A stretch of 13,791 bases of DNA from DATLYB01 sp964502525 (GTDB lineage Bacteria > Bacteroidota > Bacteroidia > Chitinophagales > CAIOSU01). Made by a program: the position numbers and the translations under genes. This document shows positions 7,422-13,316 of this stretch, in pieces (position 1 is the first letter of the stretch; every line of letters starts with the position of its first letter). The stretch spans positions 1 to 13,791 of the forward strand of contig CAZCXH010000140.1 of NCBI GenBank assembly GCA_964502525.1, given 5' to 3'. Under the pieces are notes generated by a model, which was given only the letters and a program-made list of their open reading frames with translations, was not told where the DNA came from and made no database searches.

Positions 7422-7441
7422 CGTCCTCAAAAACAACCATT

Positions 7442-8020
7442 ATGAAAAACTATCTGTTGCTTCTGTCGTTGCTTGTAGCAACGCAATCCTTCGCCCAAAA
7501 AAAAGGAAAGGTGGACCCAAAGGACTTGACCATTGATTCGCTGAAAACCGTCAACGATTCCCTCTCAAAAAGTCTTGACAAATACTACGGAGTTTACACA
7601 GTGGTGAAGGAAAAAGTCTTCAAATATGAATTTGATCCTGCTAACACTGCAAAACTGATTGACTCACTCAGAGCACATCGTGATTCAACATTCACCCTGA
7701 CATTGAAAGATACGGTGGCTATTTTGACGAAGGCTTACAAAAAGGATGAAGCCCGCATTGACAGCCTTACTGCCGTCAATGGCAAGCTCGTTTTTTTCAT
7801 TGAGCAGGCGAAGGGCACCAGCATCGTTCCCGCTGATGTCACGGTTGACAAAATAGTGGGCAACAAACCCGCCACAACCACCGATCCGGCAACTGCACCT
7901 TCCGTTGACAAAGCGGTAATAATCGGTGAACTGAAACAGTTGAAAGAATTGCTCGATATTGGAGTCATCTCCCAACAGGAGTTTGACGCCAAGAAGGCAA
8001 AGCTGATTGAGAAGTTGTGA
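7442..8020 (+). CDS. Secreted coiled-coil protein with C-terminal SHOCT domain
   Basis: A 192-residue protein. Residues 1-18 are a signal peptide (MKNYLLLL... SFA before Q). Residues about 30-125 are helical and rich in repeated DSL/NDSL segments (IDSLKTVNDSLSKSL, LIDSLRAHRDS, RIDSLTAVNGKL), a spacing typical of periplasmic coiled coils in Bacteroidota. A Thr/Ala/Pro linker (about 140-160, TTTDPATAPS) precedes residues 164-192, which match SHOCT: LKQLKELLDIGVISQQEF followed by DAKKAKLIEKL. SHOCT is a short C-terminal helical hairpin of oligomerisation or binding type; no enzyme activity is implied. There is no lipobox Cys. The outer-membrane barrel gene follows on the same strand about 40 bases later and may be cotranscribed. 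Confidence 0.8.
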   Translation: MKNYLLLLSLLVATQSFAQKKGKVDPKDLTIDSLKTVNDSLSKSLDKYYGVYTVVKEKVFKYEFDPANTAKLIDSLRAHRDSTFTLTLKDTVAILTKAYKKDEARIDSLTAVNGKLVFFIEQAKGTSIVPADVTVDKIVGNKPATTTDPATAPSVDKAVIIGELKQLKELLDIGVISQQEFDAKKAKLIEKL

Positions 8021-8060
8021 TAATTTAATTGGCTCATCAGCATGGCGTCCCTCTTTCGCT

Positions 8061-8870
8061 TTGAAAGGGTTTTTCTTTTGTTTCCTGTGTTCACTTTGCG
8101 GTATTGTTGCTGCTTTTGCCCAGCAGGACACCGTTGCCGGAAAATCCCCTAACAGCCTTATCCAGGAAGATCCCACCAAATTTTTCTCCCGCGTTGAAGT
8201 GTTCAGCGAGCTGCAGCGCCACCGCAACGATATCTTCCTCAATGCCACCACCATCCGGGGTGTGCTTCAGCTTGGCAAAAGGTTCACCACCAGGCTCGAT
8301 GTGCCGCTCGTGTATAATTCCAAAAGCGCAGCGGACTATCGTCAATATGGGTTCGGAGATATTTCCCTTAGGCTGGTAGGTTTCCGTTTTGCTCAAACCA
8401 AAAAGGCAGCCGTTGCCGCTTCCATTGAGTTTAGCTTCAACACCGCCATGTCACCGCTGCTCGGCTCTGGCAAAAACGTCATCATCCCCACGCTTTTCTA
8501 TACCCAGGTTTTCCGCGAGCGCAGGATCATCGCGGCTCTTGCCTTTCAGCAGTTCAATTCCCTGTGGGGCGATGAATCACGGCAGAAAATCAATTTCTCC
8601 CGCTTCCAGGCATTCTTCGTCAAAGGCTGGACAAAGCGCGTCTGGATGCTCCTGCTGCCCGAACTCTACATTGACTATGTCAATCCCGGTGCGTCCATGA
8701 CGATGGAAGCCACAATGTTTTACCGCCTCACTGGTCACTTCACGATTTGGGCAAAAGGAGGAGCCGGTCTCTTTGGCGACCACCCTGCCCGCTACCAGTG
8801 GACTACGGAAGTCGGTGTCCGTTATGCTTTGGTGGAGCGACCGGGGCTGGGAAGGCGCAGTAAAGAATAG
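8061..8870 (+). CDS. Outer-membrane beta-barrel, MetA/phenol-degradation transporter-like
   Basis: From TTG 8061 this gives about 269 residues: a signal peptide (KGFFFCFL... AAFA before QQ) and a barrel with alternating strands (FFSRVEVFSELQRH, GVLQLGKRFTTRLDVPLVYN, YGFGDISLRLVGFRF, AVAASIEFSFNTAM, ELYIDYVNPG, FTIWAKGGAGLFG). The RLDVPLVYN...GFGDISLRL block resembles the PF13557 family of putative outer-membrane transporters, a moderate call. No ATG exists in frame; the frame also allows TTG at 8007, overlapping the SHOCT stop by 14 bases, but that places 18 odd residues before the signal peptide. An ATG at 8042 in another frame reads MASLFRFE and would join this frame if one base were altered near 8065, so a sequencing error or recent frameshift is possible. 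The end at 8870 is followed closely by the truncated coiled-coil copy on the other strand. Confidence 0.72.
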   Translation: MKGFFFCFLCSLCGIVAAFAQQDTVAGKSPNSLIQEDPTKFFSRVEVFSELQRHRNDIFLNATTIRGVLQLGKRFTTRLDVPLVYNSKSAADYRQYGFGDISLRLVGFRFAQTKKAAVAASIEFSFNTAMSPLLGSGKNVIIPTLFYTQVFRERRIIAALAFQQFNSLWGDESRQKINFSRFQAFFVKGWTKRVWMLLLPELYIDYVNPGASMTMEATMFYRLTGHFTIWAKGGAGLFGDHPARYQWTTEVGVRYALVERPGLGRRSKE

Positions 8871-8920
8871 CGAAAACTTTACTGTTATAATATGTCATCT
8901 GCGGTGCAGAAAATATGTTG

Positions 8921-9247
8921 ATTTCTTTGATGTCAACCTCCACCGATGTCATCTTATCCTTCAACTCGGATATATCCTGTTTCATTACAGCTATATCGTC
9001 CCGTATGAGCGATTGACCGATTTTAAGTTCGGATATGTCTTTCTTCATTGTTCCCACTTCCCGCCTGAGACCAGTGACTTCATCGCTTAATGAGCGATGA
9101 CTTTCCGCAACAACACGAAAGTCCGATTTCAAATCCTCCACTATGGCGGCTGTATAGGCATACGCATCATCGCCCAGATTTTTTGGCAAACTGGCAAAGC
9201 GGTTTTACCGTTATTTTACTTTTCGCAGAAGGTTTTTTCTTCGCCAT
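8921..9247 (-). pseudogene. Truncated, frameshifted copy of the coiled-coil gene at 9932-10396
   Basis: Reading from ATG 9247 on the minus strand, MAKKKPSAKSKITVKPL matches the start of the intact copy (MTKKKSSPKSKIKAKPL). One extra base near 9190-9200 then shifts the frame, after which the match resumes as LGDDAYAYTAAIVEDLKSDF, ISELKIGQSL and RDDIAVMKQDISELK to DIKEI at 8921. The last third of the intact protein (about 50 residues) is absent, and the frame runs on into unrelated sequence to 8803 inside the 3' end of the barrel gene. A TAGCTTTG box (9263-9256, minus) sits 8 bases before the ATG. Use of the internal TTG at 9189 could still yield a 128-residue protein, but frameshift plus truncation together favour a pseudogene. 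Confidence 0.75.
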
Positions 9248-9318
9248 CAGAAAGCCAAAGCTAAAAAAGCCCTCTCGAAAATCTAAAGACCCCTCCCGGT
9301 ATTTATCCTTAGATTCTT

Positions 9319-9326
9319 ATCTTTGA
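9319..9326 (+). promoter_or_regulatory. -7 box directly before the DUF5618 gene
   Basis: TATCTTTG is a perfect TAnnTTTG match ending four bases before the ATG at 9331. Transcription from it would start at about the first codon, giving a leaderless or almost leaderless message. No clear -33 TTTG is seen. Confidence 0.5.
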
Positions 9327-9330
9327 TACT

Positions 9331-9717
9331 ATGAAATCTCCTTACACTGAAGTCAGAAGATATGTTGCAAATGCGGAGGACTTGCTGCAAACCAAAGCCG
9401 GCAGGGAAAATGGGTTGTATAAGGACAAAAAATATGTTCGCAGGGCAGGAGACACCGCCTGGAAGGGAGTGCTGATGGCGGTGGAAGAATGGCTCAAGAA
9501 CAAAGGCATCGTTCATCCTGAGAAGAAAAGACCGAGCAAAGAACGGTATCAGGTGCATCTTTCCAAAAAAAACTGCAAGCTGAATTCTCTTTTCGTGGCA
9601 GCCTATAAGGGATTGCACCTTTACATGGGATATGACGGAAACCTGATTGTCAAGAATACACACGGATCACTCGAACTCGCAAGGCATATCATCTCTTTTT
9701 GTGATAAAGAAAGCTGA
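9331..9717 (+). CDS. DUF5618 family protein
   Basis: A 128-residue soluble, mostly helical protein. The family pattern seen is: an N-terminal helix EVRRYVANAEDLLQTKAG, then a Lys/Tyr turn (GLYKDKKYVRRAGDTAW) leading into a helix ending VEEWL, and a C-terminal block LFVAAYKGLHLYMGYDGNL followed by a helix with ELARHIISFC. Length agrees with the usual 120-130 residues. The function is unknown; related proteins in Bacteroidota are often beside nucleotidyltransferase/HEPN or toxin-type genes, and the helical make-up with a charged turn resembles HEPN-like folds, but I see no RxxxxH motif to claim that. It sits alone between the two coiled-coil paralogues, transcribed toward the intact one. No signal peptide or membrane segment. 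Confidence 0.75.
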   Translation: MKSPYTEVRRYVANAEDLLQTKAGRENGLYKDKKYVRRAGDTAWKGVLMAVEEWLKNKGIVHPEKKRPSKERYQVHLSKKNCKLNSLFVAAYKGLHLYMGYDGNLIVKNTHGSLELARHIISFCDKES

Positions 9718-9726
9718 CTCTCACTT

Positions 9727-9777
9727 GAAGTTGCAAACTTGCCGCATTGCTCCCACGAGATGCAATCTCGCGGGAGA
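9727..9777. repeat. Paired palindromes (AAGTTGCAAACTT and GAGATGCAATCTC)
   Basis: GAAGTTGCAAACTTGCC at 9727-9743 folds as AAGTT-GCA-AACTT. It is followed at 9751-9775 by TCCCACGAGAT-GCA-ATCTCGCGGGA. The same pair in the same order recurs at 12271-12320, and the first half alone at 10641 and 10690. Confidence 0.75.
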
Positions 9778-9880
9778 AGAGAGGGTCCTGTCAGCCGTAG
9801 CTTTTAGCGCAGGCTGGCGTCCACCATCTTTTATACAGCATTGAAAAGAACTATCCGCTTCCTTTCATTCGTGACACACC

Positions 9881-9943
9881 TTGCGGCAGTGAGGGGGAGT
9901 TGATCGGAGCAACGTTTACGTATTGATATCCTTACTGCCGCAA
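9881..9943. repeat. Inverted repeat spanning the stop codon of the coiled-coil gene
   Basis: TTGCGGCAGTGAGG at 9881-9894 is complementary to CCTTACTGCCGCAA at 9930-9943 with one mismatch, loop 35 bases. The right arm encodes the last residues (Arg-Gln) and TAA of the minus-strand gene, so on that strand it could fold as a terminator-like structure, though no T-run follows. Confidence 0.5.
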
Positions 9944-10396
9944 TGACAATGTCTGCTCAATACGAGCTACACGCTCTTCGAGGCGTTTGAAGCGTTCAAT
10001 ATCGGCTTTTTGAGAGAGCAGGGTTCTAAACTCAATCATCTCGCTTTTAATAAATTTAAGTTCCTGCTTAATTTCTTTGATGTCAGTTTCTACAGAAGTT
10101 ACCCGGTCTTTCAACTCGGATATATCTTGCTTCATCACAGCTATATCGTCCCGCATTAGCGACTGACCGATTTTAAGCTCCGTAATGTTTTCATTGATGC
10201 GCCCCAACTCTGCACTATGGCTTTCTGCCTTCTTAACTAATGCTTTTTGGTTTTCCGCAACAACCCGAAAGTCTGATTTCAAATCCTCCACTATAGCGGC
10301 TGTATAAGCATAAGCGTCATCCCCGAGCTTTTTCGGCAGGCGGGCAAGTGGCTTTGCCTTGATTTTACTTTTCGGGGAAGATTTTTTCTTTGTCAT
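9932..10396 (-). CDS. Small coiled-coil protein, intact paralogue
   Basis: A 154-residue protein with a strongly basic N-terminus (residues 1-26, Lys-rich with little else), a conserved block LGDDAYAYTAAIVEDLKSDF, and a long heptad-type helix from about residue 37 to the end (ENITELKIGQSLM, MKQDISELKDRVTSVETDI, FKRLEERVARIEQTL). It lacks a signal peptide and membrane segments, so it is probably cytoplasmic and oligomeric. I recognise no named family. The decayed sister copy lies 0.7 kb away beyond the DUF5618 gene, same orientation, showing a local duplication. The conserved block AYAYTAAIVEDLKSDFRVVAE is unchanged between copies except at its end, so it is likely the functional part. The start at 10396 is supported by a TATCTTTG box just upstream. 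Confidence 0.75.
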   Translation of the reverse strand: MTKKKSSPKSKIKAKPLARLPKKLGDDAYAYTAAIVEDLKSDFRVVAENQKALVKKAESHSAELGRINENITELKIGQSLMRDDIAVMKQDISELKDRVTSVETDIKEIKQELKFIKSEMIEFRTLLSQKADIERFKRLEERVARIEQTLSLRQ

Positions 10397-10407
10397 GTCC
10401 TAAAAGT

Positions 10408-10415
10408 CAAAGATA
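10408..10415 (-). promoter_or_regulatory. -7 box of the coiled-coil gene
   Basis: On the minus strand this reads TATCTTTG, a perfect TAnnTTTG, ending 11 bases before the ATG at 10396. The expected transcript leader is only a few bases. No clear -33 element at the normal distance. Confidence 0.5.
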
Positions 10416-10466
10416 ATATTCCCATTGGTTTTTGTTACGCAGGAATCAGAAAGGCAAAGCCTGCGG

Positions 10467-10485
10467 AAGTCCCTTCGGAAGACTT
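10467..10485. repeat. TCCCTTCGGA-type short palindrome
   Basis: AAGTC-CCTTCGGAA-GACTT, a 5-bp outer stem with a TTCGG-containing centre. A relative with different outer stem (AGAGT / ACTCT) is at 13742-13762. Confidence 0.45.
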
Positions 10486-10502
10486 TGAAACAACCGAGGG
10501 AA

Positions 10503-10557
10503 AATTTTAGGGTGTGCTAACCCTAAAATTAAAATAGCCCCGGTCTCCGGGGCTATT
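10503..10557 (-). terminator. Tandem hairpins, probable terminator
   Basis: Two perfect 11-bp stems lie side by side: 10503-10513 with 10520-10530 (loop 6), and 10533-10543 with 10547-10557 (AATAGCCCCGG, loop TCT). On the minus strand the GC-rich hairpin is followed by TTTTAATTTTA, a good intrinsic terminator for the gene at 10734-12071, which ends 177 bases upstream. The second hairpin on that strand also overlaps the T-rich tail. The structure could work for the plus strand too, with a weaker T-run. Confidence 0.7.
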
Positions 10558-10640
10558 CATTGGTTTTTATTCTATCGTTTGGGGCAGATGTGATGAATTA
10601 TCAATTTATGCAGATAAGCGACATAAACCAGCCTTCGCAT

Positions 10641-10706
10641 GAAGTTGCAAACTTGCCGGAAGCCAACCATCCTAATCCAGCCCACGCAGGAAGTTGCAAA
10701 CTTGCC
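10641..10706. repeat. Two direct copies of GAAGTTGCAAACTTGCC
   Basis: Identical 17-base units at 10641-10657 and 10690-10706, 32 bases apart, each folding as AAGTT-GCA-AACTT. Both are preceded by a CGCA(T/G) sequence as at 12266-12270. They lie downstream of the DUF4116-repeat gene. Confidence 0.8.
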
Positions 10707-10733
10707 TTTGAAAGAAGACTACTTACTCAATTT

Positions 10734-12071
10734 TCATTTTTTCAAATCCTCCCACCAACGTGGCAAGGCTGCGAGTATCAGTTCTTCATCATTCTGCAGC
10801 TCTTTCGATGCAAATTGAATCGTCCATTCGTATTGCTTTACCGCTTCCATCACAATCTCCCTGTCCGAACGCAATTCCTTCGTTGCAAATTGAATGTTGG
10901 CCCCGTCCGCTTTAACAGCCAAAAGCACCAACTCCCTGTCTGACCAAAACGTTGATTTTCTTGGAACATACGGAAATGTTTTGTCGCCCGCTTTTTCAAT
11001 CACTTTAAATACAAATTCACGGTTATTCCATAGCTCTTCGGCTGCATAGCGAAGTGCAAAGCCATCATTTTTTGAAGCAGCTTTGAGCACCAGCTCCTCG
11101 TCAGCCTGAAGTTTTTTAGAGGCATGTTTAAGAGCTTCTGAAAAGTCCATGTTTATTGACTGAAGCACAACTTCCTTATCGTCACGCAGCTTTTCGGAAA
11201 CAAATTTTAGAGCATGGCCATCTTTCTTCACAGCCTCAAGCGCGATTTCCTTGTCAGACCGCAGTCGTGCAGAAGCAAACTGAATAGCACTACCCCAATT
11301 TCTCACCGCTGCCAGCACAACCTCTCTGTCATCACGAAGTGCTTCAGAGGAATATCCAAGATTATAACCATTGCTGATCACATCAAAGAGCACAATTTCT
11401 TTATTGTCCCGATTCATCACAAGCCGAAAAACCTTTGTATTTCTTCTTTTACATTCTCTAAGAAAATTGTCTTTTATCCACAACAACTCATAGCCTTTGA
11501 TGGAGTGCATTATTTTCTCACAGTTTTCAAAATCTCCCAAGTTTCTGTATAGCTCAGCCAGCAGCAACTTCTTATAACCATTTAAGTGGCTCCGATTCAA
11601 AATCCTAATAAGAGCCAGAATGTTGCCTTGCCATTTTTCGAAGTCATCCTGCGATAAAGACCCGTCACTGTCGTCTATATTCCAGCGGTCTCTATCCCTG
11701 TCATTGAAGTCCCATAAAATTCTTTGCCTAATATAGAATTCATCTTCCTGGTTTTTTACAAACGAAGTACCAAGTATTGAGAAATATTCTTCTGTTTCCG
11801 GAAACCTCACTTGCCGGGCATTCCTCCATTCTGCGGGAGCTGACTTATCTAACCGATTGAAGCTTCCAACTTCCTTCGCTTTGTCTATCCAGAAGGCGTT
11901 GCTGCATTTGTCGCAAATGGTAATAACCGGAAACTCACGCAGCATGGGAGCTTCAAATTTCCCGTCAGAGTACTCTTGAGCTCCGAATGTGTTCCCGCTT
12001 GCCAGGGATGCTTTTTTAAGCAATGCAGTGCACTTGGGGCATTCAATGATGTATGTGGGTCCCAGCAGCAT
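10734..12071 (-). CDS. Zinc-ribbon protein with DUF4116-type repeats
   Basis: A 445-residue soluble protein in three parts. Residues 1-70 hold two CxxC knuckles (C11-C14 and C53-C56) with ASLASGNTFG and APMLREFPVIT between, a probable zinc ribbon. Residues about 85-215 are helical with a TPR-like pair (YKKLLLAELYRNLGDFENCEKI). Residues 222-439 are eight units of about 25 residues plus half of a ninth, with consensus (S/D)D(R/K)E(I/V)VL-AV---G-A(I/L)-FAS--LR (units start near 222, 247, 272, 297, 323, 349, 377, 402, 427). Unit 6 is the most divergent. This is the DUF4116 repeat, best known from protists and large viruses and sporadic in bacteria; it probably forms an alpha-solenoid for binding. 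No enzyme motif is visible. It stands alone, flanked by palindromic repeats on both sides, and no partner can be named. Confidence 0.85.
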   Translation of the reverse strand: MLLGPTYIIECPKCTALLKKASLASGNTFGAQEYSDGKFEAPMLREFPVITICDKCSNAFWIDKAKEVGSFNRLDKSAPAEWRNARQVRFPETEEYFSILGTSFVKNQEDEFYIRQRILWDFNDRDRDRWNIDDSDGSLSQDDFEKWQGNILALIRILNRSHLNGYKKLLLAELYRNLGDFENCEKIMHSIKGYELLWIKDNFLRECKRRNTKVFRLVMNRDNKEIVLFDVISNGYNLGYSSEALRDDREVVLAAVRNWGSAIQFASARLRSDKEIALEAVKKDGHALKFVSEKLRDDKEVVLQSINMDFSEALKHASKKLQADEELVLKAASKNDGFALRYAAEELWNNREFVFKVIEKAGDKTFPYVPRKSTFWSDRELVLLAVKADGANIQFATKELRSDREIVMEAVKQYEWTIQFASKELQNDEELILAALPRWWEDLKK

Positions 12072-12438
12072 TTATGGAATGATTATTAAAAGTTATAAAG
12101 GAACTAAGTGGTTGTGACAATTATAATGCCGTGACGATGGGCGCAGTCATTATGGCAGGCGATTTAACGTGTGTCCTGACGTAAACTACCGTTTGCAAGA
12201 ACACATTAAAATTCGTGGGACTCGAAAGACTCGCCTTATCCCGAGATCGCACACTTCACTGCCCGCGCATGAAGTTGCAAACTTGCCATATTCCTCCCAC
12301 GAGATGCAATCTCGTGGGAGAATGGGGGGGGGAAGTTGCAGGAAAGAATGAAGGCTCATGTACCAAGTGCCGTATCCAACCTTTTCAAATCGCCACGTTG
12401 GAATGATGCAAGCACCCACACAGCCAAAGCTGCGATAA
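12072..12438. other. Repeat-bearing intergenic region
   Basis: A 367-base gap between two minus-strand genes. It should carry the promoter of the 445-residue gene: on the minus strand an AT-rich TATAACTTTTAA (around 12093-12082) is the best -7 candidate, weakly supported. Short reading frames at 12169-12419 on both strands fall in the palindromes and are not genes. Confidence 0.45.
12222..12320. repeat. Composite of three palindromic repeats
   Basis: TCGAAAGACTCGCC at 12222-12235 also occurs at 13712-13725. GAAGTTGCAAACTTGCC is at 12271-12287. A perfect hairpin follows at 12294-12320: CTCCCACGAGAT-GCA-ATCTCGTGGGAG, 12-bp stem with a 3-base loop. The last two are in the same order and spacing as at 9727-9777, so the compound unit is itself repeated. 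Confidence 0.8.
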
Positions 12439-12987
12439 TCATGTTCCCGGATTTATAGACAAGACCTCGTAAAGAAAGCCTGCGATTGCTGTTGAAGTCA
12501 GTCCAAGTTCCACGACTTGAAGTTTCTCTGCGTTAAGATTAAACTGAAAGAGGAATGAAATCCACATGGAGAAGAAAATAAAAATATGCATAATGACGAG
12601 TCCGGCAGCCAGGGAAATCAGTTTCCGTCTCCACCCCATGGGTGTTGCAGCGTTAAGCGATAGCAGAAAAGCTACCGGCAGGTAATCATTAAGCCAGTTG
12701 TTTTCAATGAATGCGGTATTCACGGGAGTGTTGGATTTTTCCTTCTCCCTGAATTCATTTTTGTTTATCAGATAGATTATTGTTTGGACATCCTCATCCA
12801 TGCCGCCCTTTTTTTCTTTGAACCTCACCATTCCTTTGCTGCCAAACGAGCCGAACAGCTTTTCGCCTGTCGAGTTGTAGAAATCCATGTAAGCGTTTCT
12901 GAACCCCGGCAGCAGCAGCACGGCATAGACTGCCGCGAATTTAAACAAGAAAATAAGTATATGTTTTTTAAACAGCAGCATCGGCAT
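12439..12987 (-). CDS. Uncharacterised integral membrane protein
   Basis: A 182-residue protein I do not recognise. A first hydrophobic helix spans about residues 9-27 (FKKHILIFLFKFAAVYAVLLL), followed by a soluble loop of about 70 residues containing FYNSTGEKLFGSFGSKG and the charged KEKKGGMDEDVQ. Three further helices lie at about 99-115, 122-148 and 157-178. With basic residues at the N-terminus and around 118-121 (WRRK), the large loop is probably extracytoplasmic. A second ATG two codons in (12981) is an equal start candidate. It is divergent from the toxin-antitoxin pair with an 83-base intergenic region, and there is no gene close behind it, so no functional context can be drawn. Confidence 0.65.
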   Translation of the reverse strand: MPMLLFKKHILIFLFKFAAVYAVLLLPGFRNAYMDFYNSTGEKLFGSFGSKGMVRFKEKKGGMDEDVQTIIYLINKNEFREKEKSNTPVNTAFIENNWLNDYLPVAFLLSLNAATPMGWRRKLISLAAGLVIMHIFIFFSMWISFLFQFNLNAEKLQVVELGLTSTAIAGFLYEVLSINPGT

Positions 12988-13018
12988 TGTATCCGGTTTT
13001 CGCCCATACTCATTGATG

Positions 13019-13052
13019 TTTTGCTTTTATATCCGTATTCTATTTAACTTAG
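13019..13052 (+). promoter_or_regulatory. Probable promoter of the toxin-antitoxin pair
   Basis: TTTTG at 13019-13023 and TAACTTAG at 13045-13052 are separated by 21 bases, close to the Bacteroidota -33/-7 spacing, and end 18 bases before ATG 13071. An operator for the antitoxin would be expected here; no clear palindrome is visible. Confidence 0.4.
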
Positions 13053-13070
13053 TAGCATAATTGCTAATCA

Positions 13071-13316
13071 ATGACTCATGTTTTTCCAGACTACCCGCGC
13101 ATTACAATTGACCCGGAAGTGTGTTTCGGCAAACCTTGTATCAAAGGAACCCGGATGCCCGTGGCATCCGTCCTCTCCTACCTTTCGGGCGGCATGACGG
13201 TTGATGAATTGCTTAAAGAATTTGACTGGCTTACCCATGATGATGTTTTAGATGCAATGGCATTTGCCGCTGGTATTGTTGACTACCGTGTGATTCCTAT
13301 CAAAAAAGCATCGTGA
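13071..13316 (+). CDS. DUF433 antitoxin
   Basis: An 81-residue protein with the full DUF433 pattern: RITIDPEVCFGKPCIKGTRMPV, then the helix-turn-helix-like part VASVLSYLSGGMTVDELLKEF, then LTHDDVLDAMAFAA. The family forms a small winged/three-helix domain and acts as the antitoxin that binds DNA and neutralises a PIN-like toxin. Length (75-85 residues) is normal. Its TGA overlaps the start of the next gene (GTGA, 13313-13316), so the two are translationally coupled, the usual arrangement for DUF433/DUF5615 pairs. Autoregulation by the antitoxin is known for such systems and is inferred here. Confidence 0.9.
   Translation: MTHVFPDYPRITIDPEVCFGKPCIKGTRMPVASVLSYLSGGMTVDELLKEFDWLTHDDVLDAMAFAAGIVDYRVIPIKKAS

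Larger units (their letters stand above)
6901..7441. other. 541-base intergenic region rich in repeats
   Basis: Between divergent DUF4239 and SHOCT genes. It holds the MITE-like element and the GTTTAC repeat given separately. The rest, 6901-7029 and 7307-7441, shows no gene; the latter should contain the promoter of the SHOCT gene, with a TACCTTAG box at 7414-7421 and TTTTAG at 7391-7396 as the best -7/-33 candidates. Confidence 0.5.

Noticed and set aside
9647..9844. 65-codon plus-strand frame after the DUF5618 gene
   Set aside because: It overlaps the end of that gene in another frame and translates the repeat at 9727-9777.
10641..10706. Two identical 17-base repeats 32 bases apart, resembling a minimal CRISPR
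   Set aside because: Only two units here, further copies lie singly at 9727 and 12271 in other contexts, the unit is a short palindrome, and no cas gene is present.
12169..12419. Short frames on both strands in the gap upstream of the membrane gene
   Set aside because: They run through the palindromic repeats and have no start context or recognisable product.
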